Shown here: positions 51,042 to 58,637 of the stretch, one piece after another
Layout: each line of letters starts with the position of its first letter
How positions within the stretch are numbered: the first letter of the stretch is position 1
Origin: Candidatus Eisenbergiella merdigallinarum
GTDB lineage: Bacteria > Bacillota > Clostridia > Lachnospirales > Lachnospiraceae
Reading direction: 5' to 3'
Assembly: GCA_019119355.1 (NCBI GenBank)
Contig: DWXE01000028.1
Location: 62,001-126,000 of the forward strand
DNA length: 64,000 nucleotides
Notes under the pieces: generated by a model
Told to the model about the DNA's origin: nothing
The model's input: the letters and a program-made list of their open reading frames with translations, nothing else
Databases searched by the model: none
Made by a program: the position numbers and the translations under genes

Positions 51042-51822
51042 ATCCCGCGATATCCAGCCTGGTCAGAAGGCTGGTCAGAAGCACAACAAGGGGCATCATG
51101 ATCTCGCAGACATGGACGAAAAATCCCGCGATGTCCTCCGTGATGCCGCCGAAATGGCGAAACGCCACATAACAGAAGTAGACGAAAGCCAGCCCCGCGC
51201 CGATCAGGCAGTAGGCCGCTACCATGGGATCGATCATCAGCATCCCCGCCACGGAGATGAGGATATACCCCACCATGAAGGCAGCCACGATCATCCGGCT
51301 CTTCTGATCCCCCATGTACAGGGAGCACTTGCTCTCCTGGCTGTGCCGAAACAACACGATGGAGAGCCCGTACAGCGCCCTGGAAAGCACGAATCCATAA
51401 GCCAGCACAGGCCAGCTGTCCAGAGGCATTTCGCTCCAGAGGCCCACGATGATGAAGAAATAGCAGACGCAGATGATGATGGCGAAATAACCGCTGTGGG
51501 AATCCTTCAGGATCTCCAGCTTGCCCTCTCTGGGCTGATGGGAGCACAGGGCGTCCACGGTGCGGAAAAACCCGTCCAGAAAAGAGGCTCCGGACAGAAA
51601 GATCGGGAGGATCGCGCAGACCACCGCGCCCATCAGATCCCGGTCGATCAGATAAGGACTCACCACCTGCCACTGCTTAATCAAAAACCCGATGATCGCG
51701 CCGATCAAAGGCACGAAAATGAGGATATATTTCATATTTTCCCTGTTCTTTTCCACCTGCCTGGCAGGGAAAATGGAATACATGGAAAAAGCCAGCCGGA
51801 AGCTGTTCCAAATCTGCTTCAT
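51040..51822 (-). CDS. cobS: CobS, adenosylcobinamide-GDP ribazoletransferase
   Basis: A 260-residue membrane enzyme of the CobS family, which joins adenosylcobinamide-GDP with alpha-ribazole in the last steps of cobalamin synthesis. The acidic motif is FLSGASFLDGFFRTVDALCS, followed by LEILKDSHSGYFAII and the C-terminal GGITEDIAGFFV. About six or seven membrane segments are visible. The motif is slightly changed from the classical GGxHLDG form. ATG 51822 has GAGGTG about seven bases upstream; GTG 51831 is less likely. No other cobalamin genes are adjacent. The insertion in its former terminator leaves the coding region whole. Confidence 0.85.
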   Translation of the reverse strand: MKQIWNSFRLAFSMYSIFPARQVEKNRENMKYILIFVPLIGAIIGFLIKQWQVVSPYLIDRDLMGAVVCAILPIFLSGASFLDGFFRTVDALCSHQPREGKLEILKDSHSGYFAIIICVCYFFIIVGLWSEMPLDSWPVLAYGFVLSRALYGLSIVLFRHSQESKCSLYMGDQKSRMIVAAFMVGYILISVAGMLMIDPMVAAYCLIGAGLAFVYFCYVAFRHFGGITEDIAGFFVHVCEIMMPLVVLLTSLLTRLDIAG

Positions 51823-51864
51823 TGTCTGCACCTCACATTTATCTTTTGTAATGCCGCTTCGACG

Positions 51865-53016
51865 TCACTCGATCACGACGTCGTCCGCATGCTCGTCCCA
51901 GATGATGCACACCCAGGTTTTGCCGCGGTTCAATTCGATGGGATTGCCGTCTTCATCCACGTAGAGGGCGGGATCCGTATCCGAATATCTGGACCAGGTT
52001 CCCTCGATCATCCTGCCTCCCGTAAATACCACGGCCTTAAAATCCCCGCTCTCGGCGTCTCCCTCCTGCCAGCCGCCGTGGCACTCGAACGCCATATAGC
52101 CCTCGTCGTCCCTAAACTCCCCGTGGCAATACTGGAAGATGACGTTTTCCACGGCCAGCTGCTCGCCGGTGAGCTCGTCGATGTGCTCGCCGCCGTACTG
52201 ATAGCGGTAGTATTTCCCATCTTCTTCATTGTATTCAAATCTGGCCTCCACGTTGGAATAGCCGTTGGCCAGGCCGGTCTTCTTTCCGCCCGGATAGATC
52301 ACGGAAGCCTCCGGAGCGCCGGCATGGTCCGCTTCCTCCCCATAGGGCGCGAAGGCGAATTTCTGTTTGTGGGTGTCGTGATAGGTCAGGCTGTACTGGA
52401 ACTTTTCCACCGCGTCCATCAGATCCTGCCCCGTGGTGTAGACGTTGTGAGGGGCCTTTCTATCGTCCGAGCGCATAAAGGCCTTCGTGGCCGGGCGGTC
52501 GATCCCCGCCACCGCCGCGCTGATATTGTCCACCTCATCGCCGTTGATCAGGTCTCCCGTATACACGGTGGCCTGTCCGAAATGCGCGAAGATCGCATCG
52601 AACTCCAGCGCGCTGTAGACGAAATAATCCCTGGCGCTGCGGACGTAGCCGATGTACTCCAGGTCGCTCCAGTTCTCGAACAGGGGCATCAGTCTGGTGA
52701 CGCTGGCCTTTTCCATGGGCGCTTCGTAGATCACGGAAGCCTGTCCGATCCCCGCCTGAGGGCATCCCGCCTCCAGGTTGTTGATCATGATGGCGATGGG
52801 GCGCTGCTCCCGCTCTTCCTCGCTGCACTCCAGCCCCGTCAGGTAGCTGGTGGGAACCGGGTCATCCTGCTCCGGAAGGCTCTCGGAAGCTCCGCTTTCG
52901 GCTTCCTGCGCTCCCTGCTCCTGCGTTTCCTCCGCAGTCTCTTCGTTTCCCTGTCCGCAGGCGCAGAGCGCCAGGGACATTCCTATCGCCAGACAAAATA
53001 ATCCGATCTTTTTCAT
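51865..53016 (-). CDS. DUF3048 lipoprotein (YerB-like)
   Basis: A 383-residue lipoprotein. The signal peptide MKKIGLFCLAIGMSLALCAC has lipobox LCAC (Cys20), followed by a Glu/Gln-rich linker. DUF3048 motifs are RPIAIMINNLEAGCPQAGIGQASVIYEAPMEKASVTRLMP and YVRSARDYFV (N-terminal half), and FQYCHGEFRDDEGY (C-terminal half). Function is unknown; it acts at the outer membrane face. Start at 53016 with GGAG seven bases upstream. A promoter is at 53071-53099, so it is independent of the flippase gene. Confidence 0.9.
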   Translation of the reverse strand: MKKIGLFCLAIGMSLALCACGQGNEETAEETQEQGAQEAESGASESLPEQDDPVPTSYLTGLECSEEEREQRPIAIMINNLEAGCPQAGIGQASVIYEAPMEKASVTRLMPLFENWSDLEYIGYVRSARDYFVYSALEFDAIFAHFGQATVYTGDLINGDEVDNISAAVAGIDRPATKAFMRSDDRKAPHNVYTTGQDLMDAVEKFQYSLTYHDTHKQKFAFAPYGEEADHAGAPEASVIYPGGKKTGLANGYSNVEARFEYNEEDGKYYRYQYGGEHIDELTGEQLAVENVIFQYCHGEFRDDEGYMAFECHGGWQEGDAESGDFKAVVFTGGRMIEGTWSRYSDTDPALYVDEDGNPIELNRGKTWVCIIWDEHADDVVIE

Positions 53017-53070
53017 CCTCATTCTCCAAAACACCGCGATCTTCGAATAACAGTTGCCATAATCTAAGAT

Positions 53071-53099
53071 ATTGTACTCCTGAATCTCCTAAAAATCAA
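53071..53099 (-). promoter_or_regulatory. sigma-A promoter of the DUF3048 gene
   Basis: TTGATT (53094-53099) and TACAAT (53071-53076) on the minus strand with a 17-base spacer. Confidence 0.7.
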
Positions 53100-53142
53100 A
53101 CTTTTTTCACTTTTTATTACATTTATGTTACAAAATCCCTTT

Positions 53143-54798
53143 TCATTTCTTCAACAGATGCAGTTTTGCCGCAAATTTCACAATAATCCTGCCGCCCGGC
53201 ATGGAAAGGAGCTCCGCGGATCCCATGGCGCCGAACTTCAGCACCGCCGCGAAATAGACGCACGCTCCTGCGGCCACGGCCAGAACGAGCCCTGCCGCGT
53301 TGCCCGCATAACCCTCCGGCAGCAGCCATACGACGCCGTGATAAACGCCGAAGGCAAGAACGCCCATGAGCACGGAAGCCCAGAACGGCAGCAAAAAGGT
53401 ATTGACGAATTCCTGGCGATAGCCGGTGGCGTTTTTCACGGAAATCCCGTTCAACAGGCACATCAGGAAGGAATACGCGGTCACGGCCACGGGAAGGCTG
53501 TAAATGCCCAGCTCCGTAAAGGCCACCAGAGCCGAAGCGATGGCGGACTGCGCCGCCAGGGCGATCAGAGCGTTCACGATGGGCCTGGTGGCCTTCCCCA
53601 CGGCCTGCAGGATCGCGTTGCTCAGGGTGGAAAGGGAATAGAAGACGATGCTGGCGCCCAGGGCTGCCAGCAGCCCGCCGGCCAGATCCATGCTCTCCTT
53701 TTCCAGAGAAGGATAGAGGATCCAGACGATGGGACGGGCCAGCGCGGTCATTCCCACCGCCGCCGGAATCGCGATGAACATGATGGTTTTGATGGCGGTC
53801 CGGATCTTCTGATTGACGTCCTTCTTATTTTTTGTCTCAAAGCTGCCCGCGATACTGGGAAGTATTGCCGACGCCATGGCGGATGCGATGGCGATGGGAA
53901 TGTTGGAAAGCCCTACCGCCTGGGTATCGTAAATCCCGTTGATGGTCAGCACTTCTTCATAGGCAGCACCGTGAACGGACTGCATCAGCCCGATATAGAT
54001 GGACTGGTTGATCAGGGAGCTGGCGTTGTAAGCGCAGGTGCTCAGCAGCACCGGCGTCACCATGAAAATGATGATTTTGAAAATTTCGCCGGTGGAGAGC
54101 AGATCCGCAGTGCGGTCCCGTTTCAGCCGGTTCTGTATCACTTTGCGGTTCATCTGGTAAACCAGCAGCATGAAGGCCAGGGCGATGAGCACGCCGGCCC
54201 CCGTCCCCACGGCGCTTCCCACCGCGCCCCATGCCGCCTGGGTGGATTCGCTTTCCCCCGCGAACAGGCTCATCAAAAACCAGGCCATGCCGATGCTCAC
54301 CGCGGCGTTCAAAATCTGTTCGATGATCTGGGAAACCGAGGTCTGCACCATGGTCTTATTCGCCTGAAAATATCCCCGCAAAACGCCCAGCAGCCCGGAA
54401 AAGAAAATGGTGGGCGCCAGCGTGCGCAGCACCATGGCCGCGTTGCCCGGGATCAGAAAATCCGCCCCAAAGAAGGCGAACAGGCTGGCCGCCCCTCCCA
54501 CGATCACCACGTAGAGGAGGGAGCAGCGGAAAATCCGCTGCGCGTTCTGGTACTGGCGAAGGGCAAGCCTCTGGGAAATCACCTTCGAGACGGCCACGGG
54601 AATGCTGTAGGAGGAAATCAGAAGGATCATCTGATAATACCGGTAAGCCGGCGCGTAATAGCCGTTTCCCGTCTCCCCGATGATGGCGGTCAGGGGCGCC
54701 CGGTACAGCAGCCCGATGATCCTGCACAGAATGCCCGCTGCCGCCAGAATGCCCGCCTGTTTTACAAAAGAACTGCTCTTTTTTGACTGTTCCTGCAT
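53143..54798 (-). CDS. MOP-family lipid flippase (SpoVB/MurJ-like)
   Basis: A 551-residue membrane protein with about 14 segments. It starts FVKQAGILAAAGILCRIIGLLYRAPLTAIIGETGNGYYAPAY, the signature of the SpoVB/YtgP polysaccharide-export group within the MOP superfamily. Members flip lipid-linked wall or polysaccharide precursors, including lipid II. It is the third gene of the MBOAT-DHHW-flippase operon, 18 bases downstream of the DHHW gene. Because of that context it could serve an exported, O-acetylated polysaccharide rather than spore cortex. Confidence 0.87.
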   Translation of the reverse strand: MQEQSKKSSSFVKQAGILAAAGILCRIIGLLYRAPLTAIIGETGNGYYAPAYRYYQMILLISSYSIPVAVSKVISQRLALRQYQNAQRIFRCSLLYVVIVGGAASLFAFFGADFLIPGNAAMVLRTLAPTIFFSGLLGVLRGYFQANKTMVQTSVSQIIEQILNAAVSIGMAWFLMSLFAGESESTQAAWGAVGSAVGTGAGVLIALAFMLLVYQMNRKVIQNRLKRDRTADLLSTGEIFKIIIFMVTPVLLSTCAYNASSLINQSIYIGLMQSVHGAAYEEVLTINGIYDTQAVGLSNIPIAIASAMASAILPSIAGSFETKNKKDVNQKIRTAIKTIMFIAIPAAVGMTALARPIVWILYPSLEKESMDLAGGLLAALGASIVFYSLSTLSNAILQAVGKATRPIVNALIALAAQSAIASALVAFTELGIYSLPVAVTAYSFLMCLLNGISVKNATGYRQEFVNTFLLPFWASVLMGVLAFGVYHGVVWLLPEGYAGNAAGLVLAVAAGACVYFAAVLKFGAMGSAELLSMPGGRIIVKFAAKLHLLKK

Positions 54799-54816
54799 AA
54801 CTATCCTTCCCGGTCC

Positions 54817-55920
54817 TCAATCCGACAGGCGGAATGCGCTCAGATAATCCAGCCTGCGCTCCACCACTTCCAGGACGAACACGTCGGGATCCTGTTCCTC
54901 CACCATGGACTGCTCGAAAAAGCCGTTCCAGTGCGCCATGTAGCTGTCCGCGAAGCTGCTGGCCAGAACGCCCGCCATTCCCCCCGCAAAGGAATCCCGC
55001 ACCATGAAAAACCTGCGCCCATCCGGAGCGTCCGAATGATAGATCAGCGCCGTGGCGTCGTCGATGGAAACCGTCTGCAGGTTGTTGGGCTCGTAACCCG
55101 TCACGATATAGTTGACGTCGCTGGCCATATTTTTTTCATAATAGTCCTGAAGGTTCATCATTCTGGCCAGATCGTATCCGGAATAATCGTCCCGGGTAAA
55201 GGTCACTTCCTCCGGCGGCGGCACTTCGATTCCCAGCTCCGCCAGCAGCGCGCGGGCTCCGATGTAGGCGCCGGCCGCATTCCAGTGCGTATCGTAGTGC
55301 CAGTAAAGGGACCAGTCGTCCCTGTATTCCTTCATTTCCTCTTCCGGGTACACCACCCGAAGGTCCGTATTCTCCCGCAGGTAGTCCACCAGCTGCCGCA
55401 CCCGGGTCTGTTCTCCCCGTTTATAATAGGAAGGAAGGTTTTCCTCCCCGTAGATCGTCTCCTTGTTGGGAGCGATGAAGAGGACGAACTCGCTGCCCCT
55501 CGCCTCCAGCCATTCTGCGGAAACCGTCAGGTTATCCGCGATGGCCAAAAGCTCCTCTTCGGAAAACAGGTTGCTCCCCTTAAAATCGTCGATGTCGCTC
55601 TCCGCGCTGTAGAACAGCCAGTTTTCCTCCCCGATGACCACTTTATCGTTGATTTCCTTCTCGCCGAACACTTTCACGTCCAGAAGGCTGTTCAGCGAGA
55701 TCAGCTGGCTTCTGAAGGGCACCCCGTTGTTATACGCGCCCTCGAACTGGGCCGCGAATTCCCGGTAATTGTCCCGGGTCAGCTTCGGAAACTGCGCGGT
55801 CGCCCCGTTCTCCGTCGCTTCCGTCTCAAACCGGTCCCCGGCCGCGATCCAGACCGCCCGCGGGAGCAGCAGCAACAGTGCAAAACAGATGAACCAGACG
55901 ATGGCATTTCTCTTTTTCAT
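54817..55920 (-). CDS. DHHW/AlgJ-like exported O-acetylation protein
   Basis: A 367-residue protein with an N-terminal membrane anchor (about 7-27, VWFICFALLLLLPRAVWIAA). The outside domain is an SGNH-like fold: GEENWLFYSAESDID, LFIAPNKETIYGEENLPSYY, the DTHWN catalytic His-Asp motif (WHYDTHWNAAGAYIG), and VRDSFAGG with the likely nucleophile Ser. AlgJ/AlgX and DltD-like partners of MBOAT proteins look this way and complete acetyl transfer to polysaccharide. It lies 12 bases after the MBOAT gene. GGAGGGAG precedes the ATG. Confidence 0.88.
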   Translation of the reverse strand: MKKRNAIVWFICFALLLLLPRAVWIAAGDRFETEATENGATAQFPKLTRDNYREFAAQFEGAYNNGVPFRSQLISLNSLLDVKVFGEKEINDKVVIGEENWLFYSAESDIDDFKGSNLFSEEELLAIADNLTVSAEWLEARGSEFVLFIAPNKETIYGEENLPSYYKRGEQTRVRQLVDYLRENTDLRVVYPEEEMKEYRDDWSLYWHYDTHWNAAGAYIGARALLAELGIEVPPPEEVTFTRDDYSGYDLARMMNLQDYYEKNMASDVNYIVTGYEPNNLQTVSIDDATALIYHSDAPDGRRFFMVRDSFAGGMAGVLASSFADSYMAHWNGFFEQSMVEEQDPDVFVLEVVERRLDYLSAFRLSD

Positions 55921-55932
55921 AGCTCCCTCCCG

Positions 55933-57363
55933 TCAGAAATTCAGATAGATGGCCGGATTGTACGTTCCGTTGACCAGAAGCAGCATGGACGCCGCCACAA
56001 GGAGCAGGCACCAGACCATTTCCGCCAGGCTCCCCTTCCATTTCCGGACGGAGGGGCAGAACTTCTCCAGGGCCGCCTGCAGGATCCCCATCCCCAGCAC
56101 GCCGGCCACGGCCGCCAGGGCGCAGCGGTTGCTCATCAGCTCGGGCAGCGCCACGGTGCTCTCCGTGTAATTCCAGGGCAACAGCATCCTCTTTATGTAC
56201 TCCAGGGCCGGCTGCAGATTCGCCACCCGAAACAGCACCCAGCCGAACACCACGATCAGTCCCGTATAGACATAGCGCAGAAATCCGACGCGCTCCAGCA
56301 CTTTTTTGAGCCCGATCCGCTCTGCGATGATGAAAAATCCGTGGAACATCCCCCATACCAGAAAGGCGGAAGTGGCTCCGTGCCACAGCCCCGTAGCCAG
56401 AAAGACGATTCCCAGGTTGAGATACGTGCGCAGCCTGCCCTTCCGGTTCCCGCCCAGCGGAATGTAAAGATAGTCCCGGAACCAGGAGCTCAGGGAAATA
56501 TGCCACCTGCGCCAGAATTCCTGAATGGAGCCGGACAGGTAGGGATAATGGAAGTTTTCGCACAGCTCGAAGCCGAACATCTTCCCCAGGCCCACCGCCA
56601 TGTCGGAAAATCCGGAAAAGTCGTAATAAATCTGCAGGGTATACAAAAGGGCGGCGCACCAGACCATGGCGCCCGTCACGTTATCCATCGGCTGTCCGTA
56701 AATCTTATCCACGCAGGCCCCCAGAATATTCGCCAGCAGCACCTTTTTCGCCAGGCCGTAGGAAAATCTGCGGATCCCTTCCGCCGTCTTCTCTGCAGTC
56801 TCTGTCCTCGCCTTCAGCTGGCCGCCCAGATCCTGATACCGGGCGATGGGGCCCACGGATATCTTCGCGAAAAACGCCATATACAACCCCATGTCCACGG
56901 GATTCCTTTCGGCCGGATAGCGCCTCCGGTACAGATCCACCAGATAGGAAATCGCTCCGAACGTAAAGAAGGACAGGCCGATGGGCAGGGGGAGATTGCG
57001 CATTTCAAACTGCCGGCCCAGCAGCCGGTTCAAAATCCGCAGCCCGAAATCGAAATATTTGTAATAGCCCAGCATCCCCAGGTTGACCAGAATCCCGGCC
57101 GTCAGCGCCGCGCGCTGCCAGGCCTGCGCATGCCGGATCCCTTCCTTCTTCTGCAGCGCCCCGATCAGCAGGCCGAACCCGTAGTTGGCCGCGATGGAGG
57201 CCAGCAAGAGCAGGATATAGACCGGCTCGCCCCAGGCATAAAAAAACAGGCTCGCCAGAAGGAGCAGCACGTTTTTCGCCCTGATATTTTTGATGCACAG
57301 CCTGTCCAGCGCGAAGGCTGCGGGAAGGAAGGCCGTCAGAAACAGCATGGAATTGATACTCAT
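55933..57363 (-). CDS. MBOAT family O-acyltransferase (AlgI-like)
   Basis: A 476-residue membrane acyltransferase. Typical AlgI segments are LLLLASLFFYAWGEPVYILLLLASI, LPIGLSFFTFGAISYLVDLYR, PYLSGSIQEFWRRWHISLSSWFRDYLYIPLGG and ATGLWHGATSAFLVWGMFHG, which contains the catalytic His. It passes acetyl groups across the membrane to its partner. First gene of the operon with a DHHW protein and a flippase. GGAG lies nine bases before the ATG. A promoter is visible at 57411-57438. Confidence 0.95.
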   Translation of the reverse strand: MSINSMLFLTAFLPAAFALDRLCIKNIRAKNVLLLLASLFFYAWGEPVYILLLLASIAANYGFGLLIGALQKKEGIRHAQAWQRAALTAGILVNLGMLGYYKYFDFGLRILNRLLGRQFEMRNLPLPIGLSFFTFGAISYLVDLYRRRYPAERNPVDMGLYMAFFAKISVGPIARYQDLGGQLKARTETAEKTAEGIRRFSYGLAKKVLLANILGACVDKIYGQPMDNVTGAMVWCAALLYTLQIYYDFSGFSDMAVGLGKMFGFELCENFHYPYLSGSIQEFWRRWHISLSSWFRDYLYIPLGGNRKGRLRTYLNLGIVFLATGLWHGATSAFLVWGMFHGFFIIAERIGLKKVLERVGFLRYVYTGLIVVFGWVLFRVANLQPALEYIKRMLLPWNYTESTVALPELMSNRCALAAVAGVLGMGILQAALEKFCPSVRKWKGSLAEMVWCLLLVAASMLLLVNGTYNPAIYLNF

Positions 57364-57410
57364 CCGAAATTCTCCAAATCACATAGTCGGCCGCTTTGCC
57401 GCCGCCTATT

Positions 57411-57438
57411 AGTATATCCGTTTTTCCTCTTTTTTCAA
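57411..57438 (-). promoter_or_regulatory. candidate promoter of the MBOAT operon
   Basis: TTGAAA (57433-57438) and TATACT (57411-57416) on the minus strand with a 16-base spacer. Confidence 0.6.
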
Positions 57439-57478
57439 CGTTTTTATGGAAATCATCCTGAAACAGCAGCCATATCGT

Positions 57479-58228
57479 TCAGACGCCCGCAAGATCCCGG
57501 ATCACCTCTCCGGCCGCCACCAGCCCCGCTGCGGAGGGCACGAAGGAGACGCTGCCCGGCACGCTCCGCCTGCTGCCGGCCTCTTCCTCCGAAAGCAGCC
57601 CCGGCAGGGGTGTCCTGGCCTCCTCCCGGGAATAGACCGCCCTGCATCCGGCGATCCCCCGCTTCTTTAACTCCCGGCGCATCACCCGGGCCAGGGGACA
57701 GACGCTGGTTTCGGACAGATCCGCCACCTCAAACCGCGCCGGATCCAGCTTGTTGCCCGCGCCCATGCAGCTGATGACGGGAACGCCCGCCGCCTTCGCC
57801 CGGACGATGATCTCGATTTTTGCGCTGACCGTATCCACCGCGTCCACCACATAATCGAAGGAAGAAAAATCGAAGGTCTCCGCGTTCTCCGGCAGGAAAA
57901 AGCATTCCCTCGTCTCCACCCGCGCCTTCGGGTTGATGGCAGCGATGCGATCCCGCATGGCCTCCGTCTTGTAGCGCCCCACCGAGTTCCAGTCCGCGAT
58001 GATCTGGCGGTTGATGTTGGAAACGGAAACCCGGTCGCTGTCCACCAGCAAAAACGCGCCGATCCCCGCCCGGGCCAGCGCTTCGACCGCAAACCCGCCG
58101 ACCCCGCCGATTCCGAAGACCGCGACGCGCGCGCGCATCAGGCGCTCCACGCCCTCCTCGCCCAGCAGGAGCGCGGTCCTGACAAACTGTTCTTCCACCA
58201 TTCCGTCCATCCCTCTTCTTTTCGACAT
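57479..58228 (-). CDS. tcdA: tRNA threonylcarbamoyladenosine dehydratase TcdA
   Basis: A 249-residue E1-like protein. The nucleotide motif is VAVFGIGGVGGFAVEALARAGIG, followed by VDSDRVSVSNINRQI, and the metal/core region FDYVVDAVDTVSAKIEII with SCMGAGNKLDP. TcdA (CsdL/YgdL) cyclises t6A37 of tRNA with ATP. It differs from ThiF/MoeB by its short C-terminus. Several ATG codons exist (58228, 58210, 58201); 58228 is taken because it follows a -10 element, but 58210 has AAGAGGG close by. The t6A base it modifies is also the target of MtaB, encoded at 11.4 kb. Confidence 0.93.
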   Translation of the reverse strand: MSKRRGMDGMVEEQFVRTALLLGEEGVERLMRARVAVFGIGGVGGFAVEALARAGIGAFLLVDSDRVSVSNINRQIIADWNSVGRYKTEAMRDRIAAINPKARVETRECFFLPENAETFDFSSFDYVVDAVDTVSAKIEIIVRAKAAGVPVISCMGAGNKLDPARFEVADLSETSVCPLARVMRRELKKRGIAGCRAVYSREEARTPLPGLLSEEEAGSRRSVPGSVSFVPSAAGLVAAGEVIRDLAGV

Positions 58229-58247
58229 TCTTCTACGCTTTAGAACG

Positions 58248-58253
58248 AGTATA
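58248..58253 (-). promoter_or_regulatory. extended -10 element before tcdA
   Basis: TGGTATACT on the minus strand, an extended -10 box about 20 bases before the ATG. No good -35 is seen. Confidence 0.4.
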
Positions 58254-58315
58254 CCATAAATTTCCCGGAAAAAATATTAAAATTGTATTACACAATCTTT
58301 CGGAGGAAAAAATAG

Positions 58316-58516
58316 CCGCCACTACTCGCAAATGCTCCGAACCCCTACGATTCAGCAAAGGATTGCGAAACGGCCGCTTTTGCCGCAAATCCCCTGTGGG
58401 TCCCGCTTCGCCCGAACGACTTTCTCATCCTCTTCCCGGGAGAAGCGCACCGGCCCGGCTGCATCCTGGACGCCCCCGCGTCCGTCTCCAAGATCGTGAT
58501 GAAAATCCGGCTGTAA
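58316..58516 (+). pseudogene. C-terminal remnant of a YhcH/YjgK/YiaL family protein
   Basis: The plus-strand frame from 58316 to the stop at 58514-58516 reads PYDSAKD, then PLRPNDFLILFPGEAHRPG and KIVMKIRL. This is the end of the YhcH/YjgK/YiaL (DUF386) fold, with the metal-site EAHRPG motif. Only about 66 codons remain of about 150; there is no in-frame start, and an in-frame TAG stands at 58313. TCGGAGG lies just before, as if the RBS were joined to the 3' end by a deletion. Family members act in sialic acid and related sugar metabolism. Confidence 0.65.
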
Positions 58517-58553
58517 TTTGCCGGATTCCGTGTACTTTTCTTCCCTTTCGGGC

Positions 58554-58588
58554 TATACTCTTCTTAAGCGGGGCGCCGGCGGCGCCCC
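58554..58588 (+). promoter_or_regulatory. -10 box and leader hairpin of the amidohydrolase gene
   Basis: TATACT (58554-58559) is a plausible -10. GGGGCGCC (58570-58577) and GGCGCCCC (58581-58588) form a perfect stem with a 3-base loop in the leader; GTTAAAAAAG follows, so it is not a plus-strand terminator. Confidence 0.45.
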
Positions 58589-58637
58589 GTTAAAAAAGAA
58601 ACGGAGAGCAGCTTTACGCTCCGGAACGGAGGCTTTT

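Noticed and set aside
50959-53001. Plus-strand frame (680 codons) starting inside the mobile element and crossing into cobS and DUF3048
   Set aside because: It crosses the element boundary and lies antisense to two well-supported genes.
54931-57774. Long plus-strand frame (947 codons) opposite the DHHW and MBOAT genes
   Set aside because: His/Arg/Gln/Pro-rich translation with no domain; antisense of real genes.
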